From assembly GCF_016899775.1 (NCBI RefSeq), contig NZ_JACJJE010000014.1:1-64000 (forward strand): a stretch of DNA of 64,000 nucleotides, in the 5' to 3' direction. This document shows positions 15,732 through 23,539 of the stretch, in pieces. Source of the stretch: Pseudoflavonifractor capillosus (lineage in GTDB: Bacteria; Bacillota; Clostridia; Oscillospirales; Oscillospiraceae). A program made the translations under genes and the position numbers. Under the pieces are notes generated by a model. The model did no database searches, was not told where the DNA came from, and saw only the letters and a list, made by a program, of their open reading frames with translations. Each line of letters starts with the position of its first letter. Position 1 is the first letter of the stretch.

Positions 15732-17249
15732 ATGTCCAAAGCCGCAATCTACTGCCGCCTATCGGAAGAAGACCGGAATAAGGCCTCCGCCGAGGACGAC
15801 AGTACCAGCATACAAAACCAGAAGTCCATGCTTCTGCAGTACGCCATACAGCAGAGCTGGGAAGTATTTCACATTTACAGCGACGATGACTACACAGGTT
15901 CTGACCGAAACCGCCCGGAGTTTCGCCGCCTCTTAGCGGATGCTCAGGCCCATAAATTTGATATCGTCCTCTGCAAAACTCAGTCCCGCTTTACCCGTGA
16001 GCTGGAACTGGTAGAAAAGTACATACACGGGCTTTTCCCGCTGTGGGGAATCCGTTTCGTCAGCATTGTGGACAATGCGGATACCGACAACAAGGGCAAC
16101 AAAAAATCCCGCCAGATCAACGGCCTGGTAAACGAATGGTATCTGGAGGACATGTCCGACAATATTCGCAGCGTCCTCACCAATCGCCGGGAACAGGGCT
16201 TTCATATTGGCGCCTTCGCCCTCTACGGATACCAGAAGGACCCTGCTCAGAAGGGCCATCTGATCATTGACCCAGAGGCCGCCGCAGTCGTGCGCCGGGT
16301 CTTTACCTTGTTTTCACAAGGATACGGAAAAACGGCCATCGCCCGAATTCTGAATGAGGATGGGATTCCCAATCCCACCGAGTATAAGCGCCGGAAAGGA
16401 TTGCGGTACCAATCTCCCCCTGGAAAGACAGGAACACTGTGGAAATACCCCGCCATCTCTCACATGCTGACCAATGAGATCTACATTGGCAACATGGTCC
16501 AGGGGCGGTACGGCAGTGTATCTTATAAAAGCAAACAGAACAAGCCCCGCCCCAAAGATCAGTGGATCCGGGTCGAACACACTCACGAGGCAATCATCGA
16601 CCAGGACCTCTGGGATCGGGTCCACGCATTGATACAAGAAAAGGTAAAGCCCTTTACAGGCGGTTCGATTGGGCTCTTTGCCAAAAAGGTTCGCTGCGCC
16701 AATTGCGGATACACTATGCGCTCCACGAAAAACCGCGGGCGGCACTATCTACAGTGCTCCAACCGCCGAGTTTCGAAAGAGGCCTGTACCGGCGCATTTA
16801 TTTCCGTAGAAAAGCTGGAACGCATTGTGGTCCAGGAGCTGAACCGGCTCTCCGCGCAGTATTTGGATCAAGATGAGCTGGAACAAAACCTTGCGTTTTC
16901 CAGCTCTCTCCTGGCTCAAAAACAGAAGGTGCTGGATCAGCTCTCTAAATATCAGGCGCAGCAGGAGGAGTTCCAAACGGGCCTGCGAGAGCTCTATCTG
17001 GATAAGGTACGGGGAATTCTGTCCGAGGCGGATTTTCTCAGTCTCTCCCAGGACTTCTCCAAGGAAAAGGAGCTTATCGAGGGGAAAATCACGGAAACCA
17101 ACCGTCGGCTGGAAGAACTGGACGCCCGAATTGCCGCCGGGGACAACCGCCGGGAACTGGTCCAGCGTTACGCCAATCTGGAGCACCTGACCCGTGAAAT
17201 GGTGGAAGCCCTCATTGACTATATTTTAGTGGGGAAACGTCGGCAGTGA
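15732..17249 (+). CDS. Large serine recombinase, probable integrase of the island
   Basis: The 505-residue protein has the full large-serine layout: a resolvase-like catalytic domain starting AIYCRLSEED with the nucleophile Ser10, a recombinase domain (GYQKDPAQKGHLIIDPEAA and NPTEYKRRKGL), a zinc ribbon (CANCGYTM then LQCSNRR and a later Cys), and a long coiled coil near the C-terminus that controls directionality in this class. The ATG at 15732 follows AGGAG. It is intact, in contrast to the small recombinase at 12419-12973. Such enzymes join attP and attB around a two-base core, matching the GA core of the island junctions. It lies mid-island rather than next to an att site, so the link is strong but not proven. 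Confidence 0.9.
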   Translation: MSKAAIYCRLSEEDRNKASAEDDSTSIQNQKSMLLQYAIQQSWEVFHIYSDDDYTGSDRNRPEFRRLLADAQAHKFDIVLCKTQSRFTRELELVEKYIHGLFPLWGIRFVSIVDNADTDNKGNKKSRQINGLVNEWYLEDMSDNIRSVLTNRREQGFHIGAFALYGYQKDPAQKGHLIIDPEAAAVVRRVFTLFSQGYGKTAIARILNEDGIPNPTEYKRRKGLRYQSPPGKTGTLWKYPAISHMLTNEIYIGNMVQGRYGSVSYKSKQNKPRPKDQWIRVEHTHEAIIDQDLWDRVHALIQEKVKPFTGGSIGLFAKKVRCANCGYTMRSTKNRGRHYLQCSNRRVSKEACTGAFISVEKLERIVVQELNRLSAQYLDQDELEQNLAFSSSLLAQKQKVLDQLSKYQAQQEEFQTGLRELYLDKVRGILSEADFLSLSQDFSKEKELIEGKITETNRRLEELDARIAAGDNRRELVQRYANLEHLTREMVEALIDYILVGKRRQ

Positions 17250-17307
17250 TCCGCTGGTTGAAATACATTGGTGAGTTGGAATTTTTAAATTAGAGATAAA
17301 TATTTGC

Positions 17308-17339
17308 CTAGGAAAAGAAAATCATGTTTCTTTTCCTAG
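17308..17339. terminator. Terminator after the integrase
   Basis: CTAGGAAAAGAAA pairs perfectly with 17327-17339 around a 6-base loop, followed by TTTT after two bases. It separates the integrase from the leader-distal end of the CRISPR array. The remaining bases up to 17480 show no gene. Confidence 0.7.
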
Positions 17340-17479
17340 ACTTTTAATCAAACGATTTTTTCGTTTCGGGGGCGGACCGCATAACAATGCTTATCCACCC
17401 TTTAGGGAATTCCTGTAAGTTCTTCAACAATATTCCCCCTGCATTGAAAAGTCTTCAGTTTCCAGACCACGGATAGAAA

Positions 17480-19040
17480 TGCCCACTCCCCACGCATGTG
17501 GGGTTTACTAGTCCCCGGTAGCAATGCGAGCGCAGAACTTCGGTCCACCCCCACACATGTGGGGTTTACTCCTCCATGTTGCAGTCACGGGCGGCGTTCT
17601 GCGGTCCACCCCCACGCGCGTAGGGTTTACCGACCCGGACGGCCTACAATGACAGCGGCGACCGATTTATTCCCACGTGCGTGGGGTTTACATGTTCTTG
17701 TCCACCGGCTTTCCGCCCTTTGCCGATTCATCCCCACGTGCGTGGGGTTTACGTACCGGCAGACGCTGGGCCACAAACCCCTGATCGGTCTATCCCCACG
17801 TGCGTAGGGTTTGCAAGGACAGCATTTGCGACAACAAGCCCTTGGCGGCCCATCTCCACATACGTGGGGTTTGCTTGCCAAGAATGTCCGCCAACCGGGA
17901 CAGATCCGGTCCATCCCCACGCACGTGGGGTTTACTCATCAAAGTCGGTGTTGGTGTCGCTGGCCTCCGGTCCATCCCCACGTACGTAAGGTTTACCACC
18001 TCCGGCAAGGGAATCTACGGCGTTAAGTTCGGTCCACCCCCCACCTGCGTGTGGTTTACTACAAGCGGTCTTGGCGCATCCTCCAGCGTCGCGGTTCATC
18101 CTCACGCGTGTGGGGTTTACTCTCGGACGTCGGTGGTGATATAGTCCACCACTGGTCCACCCCCACGTGTGTGGGGTTTACAGGAGCTTCTTGGTGAGGT
18201 TAACCCGCCGTCGCGGTCCATCCCCACATACGTGGGGTTTACGAGGGATTCAAGCTAGACGACACCCCCCACTACGGTTCATCCCCACGTGCGTGGGGTT
18301 TACAAGGAAATCGCACCAACCTTCAAAAATCGCGGTCGGTCCATCCCCACGCGCGTAGGGTTTGCCCGCTCATGGGGGAGTGGCTCTCTCGATCGTACGG
18401 TCCATTCCCACGCATGTGGGGTTTACCGCCAGATTAAGACTGTGGTGGACAATGTGGTCGGTCCATCCCCACGTACGTGGAGTTTACGCTTGTACAGCTG
18501 CTCCATCCTCCATCACCCCCGGTCCATCCCCACGTATGTGGGGTTTACGTACGCCGCTTTTTCGATTGGGACGGCAACAACGGTCTATCCCCACATGCGT
18601 GGGGTTTACTGTCTCAATGTAGCGCGAACCACCACGAGCACTCCGGTCCATCCCCACGTGCGTGGGGTTTACTGGTGGCCCCGGTTCGGGGTGACCATGG
18701 ACGACGGTCCATCCCCACGTGCGTGGGGTTTACCGATCTCAACATAGTACATCATCCAACGACATCCGGTCCATCCCCACGTGCGTGGGGTTTACCCCGA
18801 CCAGCAGACAGATAGTGTTAAACCGTTCGGTCCATCCCCACGTGCGTGGGGTTTACGCAATGGACAGCAACGCCGGACGCTTGAGGCCCGGTCCATCCCC
18901 ACGTGCGTGGGGTTTACCTGGCGAGATGCGCTCGCAGTATGCTCAGTCTCGGTCCATCCCCACGTGCGTGGGGTTTACGATGGTCTGGATGTCCGCCGGA
19001 CTATACTGGGCCGGTCCATCCCCACGTGCGTGGGGTTTAC
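17480..19040 (-). CRISPR. Type I-E CRISPR array, 26 repeats and 25 spacers
   Basis: Repeat ends fall at 17508, 17569, 17630 and so on to 19040, with a period of 60-63 bases. On the minus strand the repeat begins GTAAACCCCACGCACGTGGG and ends GATGGACCG (29 bases), with the CCCC/GGGG stem typical of type I-E. Spacers are about 31-34 bases. The last seven repeats on the right, nearest the cas genes, are identical; most of the others carry substitutions, mainly C/T and G/A in the stem-loop, and these grow more frequent to the left. This places the leader on the right and the oldest units on the left. I saw no spacer matching the rest of the window. Confidence 0.97.
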
Positions 19041-19128
19041 ACTGAAATAAAATCAAAAATTTCACGTGTAAGCATTAAAACAGCACTTTTACCAGCCGAA
19101 AAATTCAAAATTTTATTTCTAGTAAAAA
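19041..19128 (-). promoter_or_regulatory. CRISPR leader
   Basis: An AT-rich 88-base stretch lies between the newest repeat and the cas6e stop. Repeat conservation and orientation place the leader here. It should hold the array promoter unless the array is read through from the cas operon on the same strand. Confidence 0.65.
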
Positions 19129-19743
19129 TCAAGGGCTCAGCAGCAGCATTCCTAGACCATACGATTTTCCGGGACCAATCCCCTCCCGGACTGCATTTTG
19201 AAATTGCACTGCATCTGTAATCTGGAGCGTTCCCTGGTAGTGATATTGATCCAGATACATCTGGCCGCCCCGCGCTGGAACATGCCGGCCAGTCAGCTGG
19301 CTGCCCTCCAACTCCTGACAACTCAGTAGCCGAAACCCATTCTGCTCTCCTTTCCTGGTTAGCCATGTACAGCGTTCTTCCAAAGTCCTGAGAATCCGTC
19401 GCTGGCTGTTTTTCCCGTTCTTCTGCGCCACCTTTTTTGTGGGCGATGCCAGTAGGTCAAATCTCCAGATCTGCCCCTCCTGCATGGCATTCAGCCAGGG
19501 CGTCAGGTCTCGCTCCCCAGAAAAATGCATACCCGGCAACAGGCGTTCCCGATTCACCGGCCGATTGGAATAGAGATAGATTGCCAGTGCGTACCTGTCC
19601 TCACGGACCCGATAGATTACACCCGAACTTTTCCGATCGCTCTCAAAAAGCCCCATAATCATTTGATGAAGCTGCTGGCAGTCGCCCAACGCCTGCCGGA
19701 TTCCACGCTGCTGAGGAATCAAGTCAATTTTCGTCAGATACAT
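19129..19743 (-). CDS. cas6e: Cas6e, CRISPR RNA endonuclease
   Basis: The 204-residue protein is of normal Cas6e length. It ends with the glycine-rich loop GIGPGKSYGLGMLLLSP that contacts the repeat stem, and has a Cas6e-like N-terminus (MYLTKIDLIPQQRG). Cas6e cuts the 3' base of each repeat stem and stays bound to the crRNA in Cascade. The ATG at 19743 follows GGGAGGGA and lies 20 bases inside cas5e. cas1 and cas2 would normally follow here; the array begins instead. Confidence 0.9.
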   Translation of the reverse strand: MYLTKIDLIPQQRGIRQALGDCQQLHQMIMGLFESDRKSSGVIYRVREDRYALAIYLYSNRPVNRERLLPGMHFSGERDLTPWLNAMQEGQIWRFDLLASPTKKVAQKNGKNSQRRILRTLEERCTWLTRKGEQNGFRLLSCQELEGSQLTGRHVPARGGQMYLDQYHYQGTLQITDAVQFQNAVREGIGPGKSYGLGMLLLSP

Positions 19744-20422
19744 CTTGTCCCTCCCTGGTGATAACCCCCCGATAGACTGTCCGAAGGCCAAACTCTCGTC
19801 CCCCTGAGAGTCTTTCGTCAGGCCGGGTAAAACTTCCCGCCCCGTCTCTGGGAATCTCACATTCATAGTACAACGCCTGCGGAGTGGATTTGTCCCCCTT
19901 CCGCATACAGACCGGGTAGCGCTGGATCGCATCCAATAAGTCGGAGTATGCCTCTGTCACTCCTTCAAACACAGGGCGGGATGGGACGCAGCTCTTTCGT
20001 CCCAGGTAGATGGGCCACACCGGCTGCTTCAGAGCCGCTGTCACCCGCTCCCGCCAATCATCCGGCAGATCCAGCACCACCAAAAAACTGGCGTCCTGGA
20101 GATACCAGCGAGGTGAGATGACCGTATTGCTTGACCGGGGTTTTCCCTCCGCGTTATAAAGCGGATACCCCTGAACCGTGTGGAAATCCAGCACACGGAT
20201 CCCGGGGCGATCCGCCCGCACCGCCATATGCAGTACTGCGGACAGGGCTGCGATCTCCGGATCTCCCCGCTCCAATCCCATAGCGCACGACAGAAGACCT
20301 ACTACGCCGGATTTGCTTGGAAAATCCCCACTGTCCCGGATGTCCCATTTAGAGTGGTCCCCCCAGGACTGCAGCGCCCCTTCCAGCCGCAGGATCAGCA
20401 AAGTTTTCTTTTCTTCCATCAC
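19724..20422 (-). CDS. cas5e: Cas5e, Cascade subunit
   Basis: This 232-residue protein has the Cas5 opening (LLILRLEGALQSWGDHSKW), the GDFPSKSGVVGLL segment and a GLRTVYRG C-terminal part typical of Cas5e/CasD, which caps the 5' handle of the crRNA. Translation may begin at a GTG (20422) or the next codon, ATG (20419); the ribosome site is weak, so coupling to cas7e is likely. It overlaps cas6e by 20 bases. Confidence 0.92.
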   Translation of the reverse strand: MMEEKKTLLILRLEGALQSWGDHSKWDIRDSGDFPSKSGVVGLLSCAMGLERGDPEIAALSAVLHMAVRADRPGIRVLDFHTVQGYPLYNAEGKPRSSNTVISPRWYLQDASFLVVLDLPDDWRERVTAALKQPVWPIYLGRKSCVPSRPVFEGVTEAYSDLLDAIQRYPVCMRKGDKSTPQALYYECEIPRDGAGSFTRPDERLSGGREFGLRTVYRGVITREGQDVSDEN

Positions 20423-20429
20423 ATTCGCC

Positions 20430-21572
20430 TCACGCCAGAGCAGCAGCCGCCTGTTCGATCAATTCCGGCAGGGTCTTGCACACCGTAGTCTCACATTCTG
20501 GTACGATAGAGCATGCTGTGGGACAGAACCACAGCCGTTGTTTCACGTTTAATCCAAAACTGTTCTGTATCGTGTCGACTTGACTAGCCAGCGCCTGAAC
20601 ACTGCCCTTCACCAAATCGTAGTCATTGGCCAGCTCCGGTTTAATCGGCCGCACAAAGGCGTTGACCATACTGACCGGCACCTTCTCCTCCTTGCATTCC
20701 ACAAGGATCGCACTGGGAAGCACGTTTCCAGCAAAGCTGTTCTGTTTCCCGGATGGGTTGGTCAACGCCATAGTACGGATCAACGCAGGGATGGCCGCTT
20801 TCACCAACTGCTCTGCATCCGGCGTATCCTTCAGGTTTTTCATCAAAATATCCGTATCCAGAGAGGCATAGATGTAGTAGCATGCGGAGTTGTAATCGGT
20901 ATCCCCGATCATGGCGGACCCTTTTTCCTCTATCACCTCCCCGGAGAGCAGATCATCCATGGCGGTGAAATAGTCGGATTCCATGTTCATCTTATTGGTA
21001 GAGATCGCGTGGGCCACCTGCATGGCGGCTTCCACATCCCGGAACGCATTGGAAGTCACCATTCTCCCAAAGAGTGCCATGTCCAGTGTGACAGGGCGGC
21101 TCTCCGCTCCCTTTACCGCCTCCTGCAGCTCCTTTGCCTTCAATGCCTTGACCTCTTTCAGGGATGGACAATCCTTGAGCTCTTCATAAATAGCTTCCGC
21201 CACCGCCTGGATATCTTCCGGCGCATAGAACACAATCTGTGCGGTGTAGCTGCCATCCTTATTCTCTGCGCCGTCTTTGTTTCCAAATCCACTGATTTTG
21301 GGGAATACAGTGTCAATATACTCTTGACTGACCCCCATCTCCGCCAGCTTCTCTGCCACCAGTTGGGGCAGCTTACGGGTTCGAATGCCCAGATGTTCCG
21401 CTCCGATGGCCTGAGAGAACAGCGGCGAACGCCTCCAGCTCCGCTTCAAGCACTGGCTGGACACACGGCCCCGGGTCGTTCCGCCAAACATACAGGACTT
21501 GGGAGCGCCAGACTCATCCCGGTTCAGATTGACTGGAGGATAGTTCTTGAGCATATGGATTTCGTATAACAT
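20430..21572 (-). CDS. cas7e: Cas7e (Cse4/CasC), Cascade backbone
   Basis: The 380-residue protein begins with the family's N-terminal pattern (IHMLKNYPPVNLNRDESGAP, GGTTRGRVSSQCLKRSWR) and has the RPVTLDMALFGRM and KQNSFAGN regions seen in Cas7e. Six copies line the crRNA in the Cascade complex. Start at 21572; cse2 ends three bases before it. No damage is visible. Confidence 0.95.
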   Translation of the reverse strand: MLYEIHMLKNYPPVNLNRDESGAPKSCMFGGTTRGRVSSQCLKRSWRRSPLFSQAIGAEHLGIRTRKLPQLVAEKLAEMGVSQEYIDTVFPKISGFGNKDGAENKDGSYTAQIVFYAPEDIQAVAEAIYEELKDCPSLKEVKALKAKELQEAVKGAESRPVTLDMALFGRMVTSNAFRDVEAAMQVAHAISTNKMNMESDYFTAMDDLLSGEVIEEKGSAMIGDTDYNSACYYIYASLDTDILMKNLKDTPDAEQLVKAAIPALIRTMALTNPSGKQNSFAGNVLPSAILVECKEEKVPVSMVNAFVRPIKPELANDYDLVKGSVQALASQVDTIQNSFGLNVKQRLWFCPTACSIVPECETTVCKTLPELIEQAAAALA

Positions 21573-21575
21573 GGA

Positions 21576-22097
21576 TCATTCTCCTTTCAATTCTTCTTGC
21601 TGCTCTTCAGGCTTGATATAAAGGGCGCGAGCCCACTTCCGCTGCACGCTCTGTTTTTCACCGTTCCAATAGAACAGATCCTCCAGCAAATGCTGACAGT
21701 CCACTGCATATCCTTTCGATCTCACAAACCGGATCAGTCTGGACAGCTTTTTGAGCATAAATCCATCCTCGTCCCACTGGAGATCCAGAAGCATTTCCAA
21801 TCGGTGGCCGGTGCTCTCGGACATCTCTTTATCCCGACCAAGTTGATAGAAGATCTGCTCCAAAGGCTGGCGGCGTTTCTCATCTGTATCCCAGAGACAG
21901 TACAGACAAGCTGCCGCAAATGCTCGCTCCTCCTGCCACTGCGGTATGGAGAAAGGCAGGCACTGAAAGAAAACACGCATGGCCTGTCCATCCGCCTGAC
22001 TCAGCATGGTCCCAGCTTCCCGCTTCAGAGACGCACGCTCTCCTCTCGGCAAGGTATCTAGCCGCTGGAAGAAACTGCTCCAATCCACTTCCTTCAT
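21576..22097 (-). CDS. cse2: Cse2 (Cas11e, CasB), Cascade small subunit
   Basis: The protein has 173 residues, helical and basic, with the DWSSFFQRLDTLPRGERASLKR opening typical of Cse2 and a C-terminal part about W-x-R-ALYI. Two copies form the belly of Cascade and stabilise the R-loop. The ATG at 22097 overlaps the cse1 stop by four bases and has AAGGGG in front; an in-frame extension to 22235 would lie wholly inside cse1 and is unlikely. Confidence 0.9.
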   Translation of the reverse strand: MKEVDWSSFFQRLDTLPRGERASLKREAGTMLSQADGQAMRVFFQCLPFSIPQWQEERAFAAACLYCLWDTDEKRRQPLEQIFYQLGRDKEMSESTGHRLEMLLDLQWDEDGFMLKKLSRLIRFVRSKGYAVDCQHLLEDLFYWNGEKQSVQRKWARALYIKPEEQQEELKGE

Positions 22098-23539
22098 ATC
22101 TTCATCCCCTTCTTGATTGCCGCGATTTCTTTTCCAAGCACTTTTTGCTGATAATCCATAACCTGGAGCATAGCTCTTCCACGCAGGGTCAGCTGCTCCA
22201 AGGTCCAATCTACACATTCCGCTGCTGTCCTGCATTGCCAGTTGATGGCCTCTGTCAGATTGGCAGCATAATCAAATCCAGGCTGTGCCAACGCATCAAA
22301 CTGGCTCCACAATATCTGCTCGCAAACCGCGTAGTACCTCTGTCTGGCCTGAACACGGCTCTCCTCCGGGATCTCCTCCAGAGTCAGTGCTTTATAAAGC
22401 GCCCGGCCCAACCGCTCCGCTTGCGCGACAAACTCGGTAATAAAGTGCAACGCGTTCTCATTTCCCAGCAACTTTTTGGGAATTTGAAGGTCGTGCCTCT
22501 GTGCCCTCATATAGTTTGCCTGATTGGTCTGAACTCCGTAAATCACAAGAGTCATCGGACTATCCGAGGTATCCAATTTTTCATACTGCGCTATGATCTG
22601 GGGAGCACGCTTTCCTTTCGTGTCAATCAGATCCGTTAGGTTGCGCCAGATCGCTTCATCCGCAGATGGCTTCCAGTTAAATCGTCCCTTTGCATTGTAT
22701 CGGTATGTAACATGCGGGTCTGTCCAAGAATCTGTCACTTCGAAGTTCATTCCTTGGCTGAAATATACGTTTTCAACGTATTCACCAGACTCATCTGAAA
22801 TTAGATGGATCCGCCTTGCTGGGAAAAACATACCAAACAGCCATGATGTCCTCGCCACTTTTTGTTTGGATACCACTTCATCCGGATTACGCCACAAGAC
22901 CGGAGGCCGATCAAGGGGCAGATCAATTCGATCCACCTCGATCATACCAAACACTAAAGTCTGAAACAGGTTCTTTCCCCGGATCAGTGTAAACCATGGC
23001 GGAGCGCCGTTCACATTAGAGGGATACCCCTGCGCCCCTGCGGTACAAAAAATCTGTGCAGCCAACATCATCCGCAGCGCTTTGCCGGGCGTGTAAGTGA
23101 TCTTCTCCCGCTTGTGATCGAAATGGATGTGGTTGTTTCCATTTGGGATAGAGTAATCCAATGTGGAGACCGGTTTTGGATCTCGATCCCAATCTGCACG
23201 ATATTGGGTCTGTAAAAATGGCCGCTCTGAATCGAAGAGGTCAAAGCTCACCCCCTCCTGTTCACACTGGCGCACATAGCGCTGGATAGTATCCCGATCA
23301 AATTGCCCCTCATCCAATAACTCCTCCAATACTTCCTCGTCCTCTGGTCGAAGCATGTCCATGAGAAACACGATCAGAAAGCGGTAAACACTGTACTCTA
23401 CCATAGGAGATGGATCCTGAATTTCGCTGAGCAGGTGGGCCCTCTCCAGTGTTTCCAGCAAGCTAAGCTCTTTCATGCTTCCGTCCAACTCTTTTACCGG
23501 AATCCACAGCTGCGTTAAAATCTGAAACGACGCTTTCAC
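22094..23539 (-). CDS. cse1: Cse1 (Cas8e, CasA), Cascade large subunit
   Basis: The 481-residue protein has the Cas8e pattern: FQILTQLWIPVKELDG at the start, SVYRFLIVFLMDML, the segment FDSERPFLQTQ, and GAQGYPSNVNGAPPWFTLIRG in the middle. It reads the PAM and recruits Cas3. It overlaps both neighbours by four bases, so the operon is tightly coupled. Confidence 0.94.
   Translation of the reverse strand: MKASFQILTQLWIPVKELDGSMKELSLLETLERAHLLSEIQDPSPMVEYSVYRFLIVFLMDMLRPEDEEVLEELLDEGQFDRDTIQRYVRQCEQEGVSFDLFDSERPFLQTQYRADWDRDPKPVSTLDYSIPNGNNHIHFDHKREKITYTPGKALRMMLAAQIFCTAGAQGYPSNVNGAPPWFTLIRGKNLFQTLVFGMIEVDRIDLPLDRPPVLWRNPDEVVSKQKVARTSWLFGMFFPARRIHLISDESGEYVENVYFSQGMNFEVTDSWTDPHVTYRYNAKGRFNWKPSADEAIWRNLTDLIDTKGKRAPQIIAQYEKLDTSDSPMTLVIYGVQTNQANYMRAQRHDLQIPKKLLGNENALHFITEFVAQAERLGRALYKALTLEEIPEESRVQARQRYYAVCEQILWSQFDALAQPGFDYAANLTEAINWQCRTAAECVDWTLEQLTLRGRAMLQVMDYQQKVLGKEIAAIKKGMKI

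Noticed and set aside
17480-19050. Repetitive proteins read through the CRISPR array
   Set aside because: The open frames with HPHVRGVY-like repeats are translations of the CRISPR repeat units.
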